From an uncultured Pirellula sp. (GTDB taxonomy: Bacteria > Planctomycetota > Planctomycetia > Pirellulales > Pirellulaceae), in NCBI GenBank assembly GCA_903858115.1, contig CAIOHR010000305.1, forward strand, positions 27,139 to 91,138: DNA of 64,000 nt, read 5' to 3'. Positions within the stretch are counted from its first letter, which is position 1; every line of letters begins with the position of its first letter. This document shows, piece after piece, positions 23,448 to 32,606 of this stretch. A program made the position numbers and the translations under genes. Under the pieces are notes generated by a model, which was not told the origin of the DNA, searched no databases, and saw only the letters and a list, made by a program, of their open reading frames with translations.

Positions 23448-24626
23448 ATGAAAAAGACAGTCATTCTTGGTTTTGCTTCGCTTCTTTTTGCTTCGAGCGC
23501 TTTGTTGGCGGAGGAGCCGATGGGCCCTAGCCAGATGCAATCGCCTCGCCGATTGGCACTTGTCGTTTCTTCGGGTGGTGCTCCGTCCAAGTTACCTGAG
23601 CGAGATTGCGGATCCGATAGCGAAGATGGTTCAAGCTCCAATCTCCGGTACAGCGAATTGCTAAGTGGCTGGTTAAAGAGCCAGCCGAAGTTTACTACGT
23701 TGTTAGCTGTTCATTTCGCATCCGATGAGCAAGCGCCGGTGGTTCAGTGCGCAACTACAAGTGTCGCAGAAGAGATCCAAAAGGTAGGGGACAATCTCAA
23801 CATACCTCGTGTCACGAAACCAATGATGTTTTCGACTGGCTTTCCAGCAGGGCTTGGGAAAATCGTTGACGAAGTTATTTCGTGTGGTCATCGAATTTGT
23901 AATGGCAAGCAGTGCGTGGATGTCAATGATGAAACGGTCAAAGGGAGTGATTGCACCAACGAAATTACGGCTGAAGACGACCAGCCTATCCTGATGGTGC
24001 CTGTAGCGCCGCCTGCTCCACCGGCCGTCTTCGTTGCCGAATCAGCCGAGCAATCCTGTGATCCGCTCGCAGACATGCTTCTTTCAGATAACGGCCTTAA
24101 TCAAGCAGAAATCTCCGTTCCAATGGGGAAGTTCGTTCGATTGATGATGGATCGGGCCGAAATGGCAACACGGTTGGAAATGAATGAGCAGATCGTGAGC
24201 GAACGCGCCGCAGCAATGGAGCAGATTTTGGCTCTGTCAGACAAGAACGCCAGACTAGCAACGCAATTAGCGATCGCAGAAGTTCGGCAGCAACACACCG
24301 ATAGTCTCGCAGCTTCCATGGCGGAAAAAGCCGAGAATGCATTGAAATTATCGGCGGCATCTGCTGATACAACTCAGAGCACAAGCGGAATGAATGAGAT
24401 TCAATCTCCTGCGATGAAAGCGATTCAAGAAGATTTGGCAAACATTCGCAAGCAGATGTCGCTTCTTCGACGTTCGCAGCCCATTCCTTTCGCTGCCAGT
24501 TCCGTGGGACTACCTTTTCGCCCTTACGTTCCAACCGCTCAAGTCCTGGTACCGCCGCCTGCGAGCCCTTTGCTGGAAGGCGATGAATCTGAATCGTCTG
24601 ATGCGTCGCAATCGACGATTAAGTAA
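23448..24626 (+). CDS. Secreted coiled-coil protein of unknown function
   Basis: The start is the ATG at 23448: it has a GGAGG eight bases upstream and gives a clean Sec signal peptide (MKKTVILGFASLLFASSALL, ending AE about residue 22). The rest of the 392 residues has a low-complexity acidic region, a few cysteines (HRICNGKQC), a proline-rich linker (VPVAPPAPPAVF) and then a long helical segment (about 220-345), rich in Ala, Glu, Gln and Met and probably coiled coil (MDRAEMATRLEMNEQIVSER). I do not recognise the family. An exported or periplasmic structural protein is a guess. It is followed by a copy of the MITE end repeat. Confidence 0.75.
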   Translation: MKKTVILGFASLLFASSALLAEEPMGPSQMQSPRRLALVVSSGGAPSKLPERDCGSDSEDGSSSNLRYSELLSGWLKSQPKFTTLLAVHFASDEQAPVVQCATTSVAEEIQKVGDNLNIPRVTKPMMFSTGFPAGLGKIVDEVISCGHRICNGKQCVDVNDETVKGSDCTNEITAEDDQPILMVPVAPPAPPAVFVAESAEQSCDPLADMLLSDNGLNQAEISVPMGKFVRLMMDRAEMATRLEMNEQIVSERAAAMEQILALSDKNARLATQLAIAEVRQQHTDSLAASMAEKAENALKLSAASADTTQSTSGMNEIQSPAMKAIQEDLANIRKQMSLLRRSQPIPFAASSVGLPFRPYVPTAQVLVPPPASPLLEGDESESSDASQSTIK

Positions 24627-24643
24627 GCTAGCTACAGAACTAG

Positions 24644-24664
24644 CAGGCTGGAAGCCTATCCCAC
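24644..24664 (-). repeat. Solitary copy of the MITE end repeat
   Basis: CAGGCTGGAAGCCTATCCCA plus C matches 21 bases of the right end of the MITE-like element at 3223-3245. The following TTTTCAAT also resembles TTTTTAAT after that copy. It contains the same AGGCT/AGCCT hairpin and lies 17 bp after the stop codon of the preceding gene. Confidence 0.75.
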
Positions 24665-24717
24665 TTTTCAATCAATAGCCCAACTGCTTTTCCCATACTC
24701 CTTAGGATTTCAAAAGC

Positions 24718-25773
24718 ATGATGCGATTTATGAATCTTGCCTCGCTTTGCGCCATCGTGACTGTTTGCTTCACAAGCGGTTCTGTCGATGGACAAGAGCC
24801 TATTGGGTCGGGCCTAAAGTCGCTTTTGGTTCGCGATGCAGCCGATCAGTCTACATCCGCGACTTCGAGTAAGGTTCCGGCCAAGCCTGCATCGATGAAA
24901 GAGGAGAAGCCGTCGTCTCCAAAATTGAATCCTGTGGAGCGAAAGACCATCAAAGAAAACGCGAGTGCTGAAGGTGGTGAAGCACACCTTCTTCGCTACA
25001 AATTTACGGCCGGCACGAGAGTGGTTAGCGAAGTCACTCACTTGGCGAAGACTAACACGAAGATCGATACCACGGAACAGGATTCGAATTCACGCACCGT
25101 TTCGCAGAAGACTTGGGACTTTGTTTCTGCTGAGAAAGGTAAGATGACTTTCGAGTACCGGATTAAGTCGATCGATATGTCTCAAAGGATTGGGAGTTCA
25201 GAGGAGCTTAGGTATTCATCAAACGATGGCGAAGCTCCTCATCCTCAGTTCCAATCGGCAGCCGATTCTATAGGACGAGTGATATCGACCGTGACCATCG
25301 ACGAGCAAGGATTGATCATTGCGAGAAGTGATGAGATCAATCCACCGAGCTTGGGAATGGGCGACATTACTTTGCCTTTACCGGAAAAGGCAGTCGCTAT
25401 CGGCGGCTCTTGGGAATGCCCCCGAGAGATGCGCATTCGACGGGAGGATGGCTCTCAAAAAGTAGTTCGGTTCCGAGAGCTTTATAAACTAGACAAAGTG
25501 AGCCTAGGCATCGCAACGGTGTCGGTGAGAAGCGAAATGATCACCATTATCACCGATCCCAAAGAGGAAGCCCAGGTGCTTCAACAATTGAGCAACGGTA
25601 CCGTACGTTTCGATATGGAAGCCGGACGGATGATTGCAAAGGATCTTACCTGGGACAAACGAGTGATCGACTTTGCCGGGCCTGGAAGTTCTATGGAATA
25701 CAACTCCCGACTTAGTGAAGAAGTCACCAAAACAGAATCGTTTACTCCTCCATCTCGAACCGCACGAAAGTAG
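24718..25773 (+). CDS. Exported protein of unknown function (DUF6263-like)
   Basis: The 351-residue protein has a signal peptide (MNLASLCAIVTVCFTSGSV, cleavage near VDGQ) and a Lys/Ser/Pro-rich linker to about residue 85. A beta-rich domain (about 90-335) follows with alternating patterns such as LLRYKFTAGTRVVSEVTHLA, FEYRIKSIDMSQRI and GGSWECPREMRIRREDG. The pattern resembles planctomycete DUF6263-type periplasmic proteins, but I base this on memory of motifs only. No catalytic site is visible. It follows the coiled-coil exported protein in the same direction, with only the solitary repeat between them, so both may share a transcript. Confidence 0.7.
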   Translation: MMRFMNLASLCAIVTVCFTSGSVDGQEPIGSGLKSLLVRDAADQSTSATSSKVPAKPASMKEEKPSSPKLNPVERKTIKENASAEGGEAHLLRYKFTAGTRVVSEVTHLAKTNTKIDTTEQDSNSRTVSQKTWDFVSAEKGKMTFEYRIKSIDMSQRIGSSEELRYSSNDGEAPHPQFQSAADSIGRVISTVTIDEQGLIIARSDEINPPSLGMGDITLPLPEKAVAIGGSWECPREMRIRREDGSQKVVRFRELYKLDKVSLGIATVSVRSEMITIITDPKEEAQVLQQLSNGTVRFDMEAGRMIAKDLTWDKRVIDFAGPGSSMEYNSRLSEEVTKTESFTPPSRTARK

Positions 25774-25802
25774 TCTGCATCTTCGAACGTCCTTAATCCC
25801 AA

Positions 25803-25842
25803 CCGCTGCGTGAGCGGGGAATGCTCTTCCCCTCGCTGCGGG
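25803..25842. repeat. REP-like palindromic sequence between genes
   Basis: CCGCT-GCGTG-AGCGG (25803-25817) is a perfect 5-bp hairpin, immediately followed by GGGGAA-TGCTC-TTCCCC (25815-25831, overlapping). CTCGCTGCGGG continues the dyad. It lies in the 141-bp gap between the exported protein and the M81 gene, with no T run, so it looks more like an extragenic palindrome than an intrinsic terminator. Confidence 0.45.
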
Positions 25843-25914
25843 TAGGGATGATGAAGGTCGGTCCCTTGGTTTGTGGCACTTCGAAGAAAGCACCGCTATT
25901 GTGACGAAGATATT

Positions 25915-27426
25915 GTGATCAAGAGGGGATTTCAGGTACTGGTCTTTGGTTTGTTTCATGAAACTCATTGTTTTCTTCGTGGATCGACTGGGACAAAAGC
26001 CTTTGAAGTCAGAGAGGAGGCATCGGTTTTTGACGCGATGGGTGACTCCTCTCCGCTTGGGGGCGTACTGGAGTATGCCGATCAGCAGGGCTGGGACGTA
26101 GTACCGACCTTATGCGCGAGCGCTGTTCCTGGCCCCATGGTGGAGGCTGAGGTTTTCGAACGCTATTGGCATCGGTTCGAGGAAATTGCCGCCCCTAGGC
26201 TGGCTGCTGGCGTAGACGCGATCTTCGCAATTCTTCACGGTGCATTTGTATGTGACCATCAGTGCGATGTGGATGGCGAGGTTTTACGTAGAATTAGAAC
26301 ATTGCCAGGTGCTTCAAGTATTCCCATGTTTGGCGTTTATGATCTTCATGCCAATTACTCTCAAGCAATGGCGATGAATGCGGATTGCCTGGTTGGATAC
26401 CGTGAGAATCCGCATACTGATGCGAGAGAATCGGCCATACGCGCAGCGGCGATGTTGTCTCGGTCTCTATTGGAGAGGAAGAGGCCTCGGCAAGTCTTGA
26501 AACAGGTACCTGTACTTTTGCCACCGACTGCAACCGCGAGTCGTGCTCAACCGATGAAGAGATTGTTGGAATTGGCAAGACGTCTTGAGAAACAGCATTC
26601 TTCGTTCTGGGCCGTGAATGTGAATGCAGGTTTCGCCTATGCAGATACTCCGGATACCGGCCTCAGCTTTTCCATAGTTACCGATGGGGACGAAGACGAA
26701 GCGCAGGAAGCCTTGAACGAGTTGACTGAATTGGCGTTGGAACATCTGGAAGATTGCACTTCCGAGTTGGAATCGATGCAGCAAGTTTTTCATCGACTGA
26801 AGGAAATGCAACGAAGTGGAGGAATACCCGGCTTAACAGTCCTAGTTGAGCCGTCCGACAATATTGGGGCAGGCGCACCGGGTAACGGGACTGCACTGCT
26901 TCAGGCAATGGTTGAAAATGAGATTGCAAATGGAGCGATTTGTCTTTGGGCTCCAGAGGCAGTGGAACTCCTGAGCAAAAATCAACCGGGAGATGTCGTC
27001 TCGCTGCAGTTCGAAGGAAGTGGGTCGATGTACAGCAATCTACCACTTTTCTTCGAGTGCGAACTGTTGCGACTTTGCGATGGTCTATTTGAGCTAGAGA
27101 ATAAGCAGAGCCATCTTGCTAGTATGTCTGGAGACCGTTTCGACATGGGGCAATGCGCAATCGTTACCCATCGCGGTGTGGTTATTCTCCTGACGAGCAA
27201 CCGAACACCGCCCATGGATCTTGGGCAATGGAGGCATGTTGGCTTAGCGCCGGAGAAATTCTCGGTCCTGGTAGTCAAGGCCGCCGTGGCGCATCGCAAA
27301 GCTTACGACCCGATTGCAGCGAGACAAATTTGGGTCGACACTCCAGGACCTTGCTCGTCAAATCTAACGAGCTTTGCGTACGAGAAAATACGTCGTCCAA
27401 TGTTTCCACTGGACGTTATCGTTTGA
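25915..27426 (+). CDS. M81-family metallopeptidase (microcystinase MlrC-like)
   Basis: The 503-residue protein fits the M81/DUF1485 family: an N-terminal VLVFGLFHETHCF with the His typical of MlrC-like proteins, then AILHGAFVCDHQCDVDGEVL, FGVYDLHANYSQAMA, GYRENPHTDARESA and the C-terminal-domain motif EPSDNIGAGAPGNGTALLQA. The conserved Asp-His-Asn and Pro-His pairs are the likely metal site. Family members hydrolyse cyclic or linear peptides, but the substrate here is unknown. I chose GTG 25915 (MIKRGFQVLVFGL); a GTG at 25873 would add 14 unlikely residues. No signal peptide is seen, so it is probably cytoplasmic. Confidence 0.85.
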   Translation: MIKRGFQVLVFGLFHETHCFLRGSTGTKAFEVREEASVFDAMGDSSPLGGVLEYADQQGWDVVPTLCASAVPGPMVEAEVFERYWHRFEEIAAPRLAAGVDAIFAILHGAFVCDHQCDVDGEVLRRIRTLPGASSIPMFGVYDLHANYSQAMAMNADCLVGYRENPHTDARESAIRAAAMLSRSLLERKRPRQVLKQVPVLLPPTATASRAQPMKRLLELARRLEKQHSSFWAVNVNAGFAYADTPDTGLSFSIVTDGDEDEAQEALNELTELALEHLEDCTSELESMQQVFHRLKEMQRSGGIPGLTVLVEPSDNIGAGAPGNGTALLQAMVENEIANGAICLWAPEAVELLSKNQPGDVVSLQFEGSGSMYSNLPLFFECELLRLCDGLFELENKQSHLASMSGDRFDMGQCAIVTHRGVVILLTSNRTPPMDLGQWRHVGLAPEKFSVLVVKAAVAHRKAYDPIAARQIWVDTPGPCSSNLTSFAYEKIRRPMFPLDVIV

Positions 27427-27480
27427 TCATGTTTGAAATTCTTGGCCGGATGATGGGCGGACGCAGTGCTACAAGCAGCC

Positions 27481-27660
27481 TTACGCCAGTTTCCAGGCCT
27501 TGATCAATTGCTCTCCGCCGGGGCTGAGTCGACGCAATTTCGCAGCAATAACAGCCTTTTCCGCTTTTGAAGATTTTTCAGCTTTTTTATGGAGCAAAGC
27601 CACTTTCTTGCTTCGTGTGCGACGTCGACGAAGTTCTCTTTGTCGTTCAGTTCCAGCCAT
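27481..27660 (-). CDS. Small basic protein (DUF6800-like)
   Basis: The 59-residue product MAGTERQRELRRRRTRSKKV... is very rich in Arg and Lys and probably one long helix. It ends LRRLSPGGEQLIKAWKLA. It resembles short planctomycete proteins grouped as DUF6800, where a charged helix is followed by an SPG turn. Function is unknown; nucleic-acid or ribosome binding is plausible from composition only. The ATG at 27660 is preferred; an in-frame start eight codons upstream (27684) exists. It is convergent with the M81 gene (54 bp apart) and divergent from glmU. Confidence 0.75.
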   Translation of the reverse strand: MAGTERQRELRRRRTRSKKVALLHKKAEKSSKAEKAVIAAKLRRLSPGGEQLIKAWKLA

Positions 27661-27864
27661 AGTTCTGCGTTTTTTGAGGTTCAAATGGGGGTGAAAAGAT
27701 AACCGAGTAGTACGAAAGAGTATCTTCCTTCGCGAAATTCGTCAATGTTTGTAGTGTTGGCATGCTGGCGACCTTGGACTAGAAGCGAAAATCTGCCAAG
27801 ATGTGGCTCTTCAAGTCCCATCTTCGACGGCTGGGCGAGTTTTCGTTAACCTCTTGAAATACCT

Positions 27865-28626
27865 ATGGCGAATTCCACCACTGCTGTTGTTCTAGCTGCC
27901 GGGAAGGGGACGCGAATGAAAAGCGACCTTCCTAAAGTGCTTTTTCCCGTGCTCGGTCGACCGATGATTCATTGGGTTCTCGACGCTCTTGAGAAAGCAG
28001 GCATTTCGAAAACGATCGTCGTTGTGGGCTATCGTGAAGACCTGGTGCGGAGCGAGCTGGCGGGCCGATCGAATATTGAATTCGCTTTGCAGGCCGAGCA
28101 GCTTGGAACAGGTCATGCTGTTCAAATGTGTCGTGATCAACTGCGAAGCGGTGCCGAAAAGGCGGTAATGGTAGTTGCGGGAGATTCGCCCTTGATTCAA
28201 TCAACTTCGATTCAACGCGTTTCGCAGGAATTTTTCGCTGGTGGATTCGATTGCTTGATGGGCACACTGATCAAACCGAATCCACTGGGACTTGGTCGCA
28301 TCGTCAGAGATTCTAACAATCGGTTTGCTCGAATCGTCGAGCAGAAAGATGCTACAGAATCCGAACAAAAAATTTGTGAAGTCAACATGAGCACGTACAT
28401 GTTCGAACGCGACGCATTGTTGGAAGCGTTGGAGAACTTGGGCAACAACAACGCCCAACGTGAATACTACTTGACCGACTGCCCTGCCTTTTTGCTTTCG
28501 AAAGGAAAGAAAGTGGAGGCAAAGCCCGTATTGCAAGATTGCGAAGCGCTCAGCATCAATACGATCGACGAGCTTAGTGCGGTAGAGGCACAGATGCGAG
28601 AGATGGGGTACCCATGCGCGAGTTAA
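27865..28626 (+). CDS. glmU: UDP-N-acetylglucosamine pyrophosphorylase, single-domain GlmU-like
   Basis: The 253-residue protein is a nucleotidyltransferase with VVLAAGKGTRMKSDLPKVLF, QLGTGHAVQMC and VVAGDSPLI, closely matching the N-terminal half of GlmU. That half makes UDP-GlcNAc from UTP and GlcNAc-1-phosphate for peptidoglycan and lipopolysaccharide. The left-handed beta-helix acetyltransferase half is missing: the gene ends after EVNMSTYMFERDALLEAL and a short tail, and the next frame is prs. Acetyl transfer to glucosamine-1-phosphate must come from another protein. Its 3' end overlaps prs by 13 bp, a linkage like glmU-prs in Firmicutes. Confidence 0.9.
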   Translation: MANSTTAVVLAAGKGTRMKSDLPKVLFPVLGRPMIHWVLDALEKAGISKTIVVVGYREDLVRSELAGRSNIEFALQAEQLGTGHAVQMCRDQLRSGAEKAVMVVAGDSPLIQSTSIQRVSQEFFAGGFDCLMGTLIKPNPLGLGRIVRDSNNRFARIVEQKDATESEQKICEVNMSTYMFERDALLEALENLGNNNAQREYYLTDCPAFLLSKGKKVEAKPVLQDCEALSINTIDELSAVEAQMREMGYPCAS

Positions 28627-29579
28627 AGATATTTAGTGGACGGGCTAACCCTCAGTTAGCAAGAGATATTTGTGCATTCCTTCATTTGGAAGTGGGCTCC
28701 GTATCGTTGGGGAAATTCCCAGACGGTGAGAATTTTTGCAAAATCGAAGAGGATGTTCGCGGACGCGATGTCTATTTGGTGCAGCCGACTTGCCCGCCGG
28801 TGAATGATAATTTGATGGAGTTGTTGATCATGATCGACTCCTGCAAGCGAGCGAGTGCAGCGCGAATCACAGCCGTGATTCCTTACTACGGTTACGCTCG
28901 TCAAGATCGAAAAGACGAAGGCCGTACACCGATTACCGCCAAGCTTGTAGCCAACGTGATCACTCGGGCCGGTGCTGATCGCGTTTTGACCATGGATCTG
29001 CACGCACCTCAGATCCAAGGGTTCTTCGACGTACCAGTGGATCACTTGTACGCCGCCCCTGTATTGACGAGTTACTTTCAGAGCAGAGCCTTTGATCCTG
29101 CGGACATTGTCGTAGTGAGTCCAGATGAGGGGAGTATCAAGCGTGCGATTGGGCATTCGAAGCGGATCGGTGGCAAGCTAGCGATCGTCGACAAAGTTCG
29201 CGACAACGCGCTGCAGACGCAGCAAAAGTACATTATCGGTGGCCCCGTCGAAGGGAAAATCTGCTTGATGTTCGACGATATGATTAGTACGGGAGGTTCG
29301 ATCTGCGGTGCTGCCAAGCTTGTGCACGAAGCAGGAGCGAAAGAGATTCACCTTGCTGCAACGCACGGAGTACTGTGCGGTCCGGCCATTGATAACATCA
29401 AAAAAGCCCCCATCAATAGCTTGGTCATTACCAACACGATACCTCTCCCCCCAGAGAAACGACTCGACAATATTCAAGTGTTGACGGTCGCGCCGTTATT
29501 GGCGGAAGCGATTCGACGAATCCATTCGAATAGGTCGATCAGCCAGATGTTTACGAGCGGAGACGATGGGAACGGCTAG
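28614..29579 (+). CDS. prs: Ribose-phosphate pyrophosphokinase
   Basis: The 321-residue enzyme makes PRPP from ribose-5-phosphate and ATP, feeding purine, pyrimidine, histidine and NAD synthesis. It has the full family pattern: FSGRANPQLARDI, GKFPDGENFCKIEEDVRG, YYGYARQDRKDEGRTPI, MDLHAPQIQGFFDVPVDHL (metal-binding His) and the PRPP loop MFDDMISTGGSICGA. The start overlaps the end of glmU by 13 bp, so translation is probably coupled. lnt follows 18 bp later. Confidence 0.97.
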   Translation: MRELKIFSGRANPQLARDICAFLHLEVGSVSLGKFPDGENFCKIEEDVRGRDVYLVQPTCPPVNDNLMELLIMIDSCKRASAARITAVIPYYGYARQDRKDEGRTPITAKLVANVITRAGADRVLTMDLHAPQIQGFFDVPVDHLYAAPVLTSYFQSRAFDPADIVVVSPDEGSIKRAIGHSKRIGGKLAIVDKVRDNALQTQQKYIIGGPVEGKICLMFDDMISTGGSICGAAKLVHEAGAKEIHLAATHGVLCGPAIDNIKKAPINSLVITNTIPLPPEKRLDNIQVLTVAPLLAEAIRRIHSNRSISQMFTSGDDGNG

Positions 29580-29597
29580 AGTTATCTTGGGTACAGA

Positions 29598-31304
29598 ATG
29601 AACGATGGCAAAATCAAGGATTGGCTTCCTGTTGGACTGATAGCTGCGGGGTGCCTGTTTTATTGGATAGGTCTTCCACCATTGCGGCAGCCATGGGCTG
29701 CGTTTGTCGCAGCTTTCTTCTTTTCCGCAGCCGTTTATTGCCCTTTTGATTGGAAACGCCGCGATTATTTGCGGGCCTATCTCGTTGGATGTTTATTGTG
29801 GTTGTTACTGTTGCAAGGTATCCGGCTTGCTTATTGGCCTCTCTACGGCGGGTGGTTAGCGCTTAGTCTCTATGTGGCTGTATACACTCCTGCGTATGTG
29901 GCAATCGCTAGATCGCTGCGAAGTCGATTCGGTTTTGCATTCCCGTTTGCTTGTGCTATCTCGTGGACCGGTCTAGAGTTGTTCCGATCTTACTTCGCAA
30001 CAGGTTTTGCCGCGTGCATGCTCGGTCACAGCCAAACGCCCTGGCCCATGCTGCTAGATATCGCTTCTCAATTCGGAACGTATGGCGTCAGCTTCATGAT
30101 CGTCCTGTCGGGTGCATCGGTTTGTTATTTTGTTGCCAAGTTGATGGAAAGAAACTGCGAATGTGCTCCTCACGCCCCATGGGGAGAACGCTTCGGATCC
30201 CAGTGTGCAAGGTTTTTAGTTGTCTTTTGGCTGGCGTTTTCTTATTGGAATGTGACAGGATACGACCGAAAGATCGAATCTTATCAACCGGTAAAACCTC
30301 TCGGTCGATTCTTGATCGTCCAAGAAAACATGCCGACTCAGTTCGAAGGTGATGCGGAAGGAGTAGGGCTATCCTTCTTGAGGCATGTTCAGCTTTCCTC
30401 TCGAAGTCTCGCATCGGAAGAAGTAAAAGTGGATGCGGTTCTATGGCCTGAGAGCACTTTTGCGGATGAAGTTCCGGTGCCATGGCTAGTCAAGGATCCG
30501 TCGTTGAATTACGAGCGAGATTTTGAGAATCCTGAGATGGTGCGGCGAAATCTAGAATCGATAGAAGCCCGAGGCCGCCAGCGAGTAGCGAGGTTAGCGA
30601 CAGGGCTAGAAGATCGTCCTGAGTTCATTGTTGGTGCCACCGTTGTCAAGATTTCCAAAGCAGAGGATACCCAAAATTACAATGCGGTCTTGAGGATAGG
30701 AAAGGTCCCTGGCGACGTTCAATACTATGCAAAGAGGCACTTGGTGATGTTCGGCGAGTACATTCCCATACTCTCGTCGATTTTTCCTGATTTGTGTATG
30801 CAGTTTGGTCTCCCGTCGGCTAGTACAGGCGACGACTATATCTCTTGGACGACCACTTCAGGAGCTACAGTCGCCCCAAGCATCTGCTTTGAAGATGTCG
30901 TACCATGGTTCATTCAGAGGCAAGTTCAAGAATTGAGCGCAAGGGGTGAAACGCCGGATTTGCTTATCAATGTAACCAACGACGCATGGTTTCGCGGGTC
31001 GAGTATTTTGGATCATCATCTCAATAATGCGATCTGCTGTGCCGTAGAAAACAGGCGTCCATTTCTCGTAGCCGCGAACTCTGGAGTTTCTGCATGGATC
31101 GATGGCTCGGGAAGAGTCGTTCAATCCATACCGAGGATGACACCAGGGACGATACTTGCCGAGCCGATTCCAGACGCTCGTTTGGGATTATGGCAACTCA
31201 TCGGTGACTGGCCTGCACGCGTGGTTTGTTTCATCGCTTTTATGCCGGCTGTCTTTGCCGTGTATGATAGATTTCGAAGAAGGAAAGATCCGAATGTTCG
31301 ATAG
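29598..31304 (+). CDS. lnt: Apolipoprotein N-acyltransferase
   Basis: The 568-residue inner-membrane enzyme adds the third acyl chain to lipoproteins. Six or so hydrophobic segments occupy about residues 8-225 (for example WAAFVAAFFFSAAVYCPF). The periplasmic nitrilase domain follows, with the catalytic triad motifs WPESTF (Glu near 284), YYAKRHLVMFGEYIPI (Lys near 379) and PSICFEDVV (Cys near 429). A last membrane helix lies near 540-560. The N-terminal halves of planctomycete Lnt proteins vary, and this one is standard in length. Its presence fits the lipoprotein gene seen at 22905. Confidence 0.92.
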   Translation: MNDGKIKDWLPVGLIAAGCLFYWIGLPPLRQPWAAFVAAFFFSAAVYCPFDWKRRDYLRAYLVGCLLWLLLLQGIRLAYWPLYGGWLALSLYVAVYTPAYVAIARSLRSRFGFAFPFACAISWTGLELFRSYFATGFAACMLGHSQTPWPMLLDIASQFGTYGVSFMIVLSGASVCYFVAKLMERNCECAPHAPWGERFGSQCARFLVVFWLAFSYWNVTGYDRKIESYQPVKPLGRFLIVQENMPTQFEGDAEGVGLSFLRHVQLSSRSLASEEVKVDAVLWPESTFADEVPVPWLVKDPSLNYERDFENPEMVRRNLESIEARGRQRVARLATGLEDRPEFIVGATVVKISKAEDTQNYNAVLRIGKVPGDVQYYAKRHLVMFGEYIPILSSIFPDLCMQFGLPSASTGDDYISWTTTSGATVAPSICFEDVVPWFIQRQVQELSARGETPDLLINVTNDAWFRGSSILDHHLNNAICCAVENRRPFLVAANSGVSAWIDGSGRVVQSIPRMTPGTILAEPIPDARLGLWQLIGDWPARVVCFIAFMPAVFAVYDRFRRRKDPNVR

Positions 31305-31328
31305 TTTTTTTCTTGGTCTTTCATCACC

Positions 31329-32606
31329 ATGATCCCAGCAAGCATCATCGCGACCAAGCGAGACGGGCATGAACTCACCGAAAAAGAGATCGAGTTCATG
31401 GTCTTCGGATATGCCAAAGGAGAGATTCCCGATTACCAGATGTCAGCGCTAGCAATGGCCATCTATCTTCGAGGGATGGTGGATCGCGAGGTGCTTGCAC
31501 TGACCATGGCGATGGTTGCGTCGGGGGATAGTTTGCGGCGAATAGGGGATTCGGTTCGAGTAGACAAGCATTCTACGGGTGGTCTCGGCGATAAGACGTC
31601 GTTAATCGTCGGCCCGCTCTTGGCCTGTTTAGGTTATCACGTCCCTATGATCAGCGGACGTGGATTGGGGATCACTGGCGGAACGCTTGATAAATTAGAA
31701 GCAATTCCTGGCTACCGAACAAATCTTAGCGAAGCTGAGATTGATGCGCAATTGGAGAGAATCGGTTGCGTCATTACCGGTGCGACGGAGGCAATCGCAC
31801 CCGCGGATCGAAAACTCTACGCGTTACGCGATGTGACGGCGACCGTTCCATCTATCCCGTTGATAACGGCGAGTATTATGTCGAAGAAGATAGCCGAATC
31901 ACTCGATGCGCTCGTTCTTGACGTCAAGTATGGCAGTGGAAGCTTTCAGCAAAACCTACAAATCGCAAGAAGGCTGCGTGACCAATTGCAGAGAGTTGGA
32001 CATTCGGCTGGCATCAAGACAACGGCACTTCTTACGGATATGACGCAACCACTCGGGAAAATGATTGGCAACGCTTGCGAAGTTATCGAGTCGATTGAGG
32101 TACTGCAGGGACGCGGTCCACATTCTGTGCGATTGCTCTCTATCGAACTTGCGGCAAGATTGGTGCTTTCGTTTAGCCCAAATAGCAACCTGGAGCAGAC
32201 GCGAGCCAAGTTAACGGAGTTGCTAGACGGCGGAGCTCCGATGGAAATATTTGAAGCCATGGTTGCGAACCAGGGAGGAAAGTTGCCCTCGGAATTTTCT
32301 TTGGAAAAGTGCAGACCCATTGCGTCACCTCGCAGCGGATTGTTAACGGGACTGGACTGCCAGAAGATTGGTTATTCAGTTATCGCGATGGGTGGAGGTC
32401 GCAAGATGAAGGAAGATGTCATTAATCCTCGGGTCGGGATACGGTGGGAATGCCCGTTGGGCTCAGTCGTCACAGCCGGCCAGACGGTGGCGCAGGTTTA
32501 TTGCGATTCTGAAACGACGTTTGAAGAGGCAAGCCGACTTCTACTTGACTCTCTACGATTCGACTCAGGTAGCACCGATGCCATACCACCACTGTGGCGC
32601 GATTAA
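31329..32606 (+). CDS. Pyrimidine-nucleoside / thymidine phosphorylase
   Basis: The 425-residue enzyme splits pyrimidine nucleosides with phosphate. It shows the family's N-terminal helical domain (IEFMVFGYAKGEIPDYQMSA), the phosphate-binding motif VDKHSTGGLGDKTSL (about residue 79), MISGRGLGITGGTLDKLEAI and DVKYGSGSF. It is somewhat shorter than E. coli DeoA and similar to Bacillus Pdp, so either name is possible. It follows lnt by 24 bp, without functional link. An 80-bp gap separates its stop from that of the convergent sigma factor. Confidence 0.93.
   Translation: MIPASIIATKRDGHELTEKEIEFMVFGYAKGEIPDYQMSALAMAIYLRGMVDREVLALTMAMVASGDSLRRIGDSVRVDKHSTGGLGDKTSLIVGPLLACLGYHVPMISGRGLGITGGTLDKLEAIPGYRTNLSEAEIDAQLERIGCVITGATEAIAPADRKLYALRDVTATVPSIPLITASIMSKKIAESLDALVLDVKYGSGSFQQNLQIARRLRDQLQRVGHSAGIKTTALLTDMTQPLGKMIGNACEVIESIEVLQGRGPHSVRLLSIELAARLVLSFSPNSNLEQTRAKLTELLDGGAPMEIFEAMVANQGGKLPSEFSLEKCRPIASPRSGLLTGLDCQKIGYSVIAMGGGRKMKEDVINPRVGIRWECPLGSVVTAGQTVAQVYCDSETTFEEASRLLLDSLRFDSGSTDAIPPLWRD

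Noticed and set aside
25815..25831. GGGGAA/TTCCCC dyad as an intrinsic terminator
   Set aside because: No T run follows on either strand; treated as part of a palindromic repeat.
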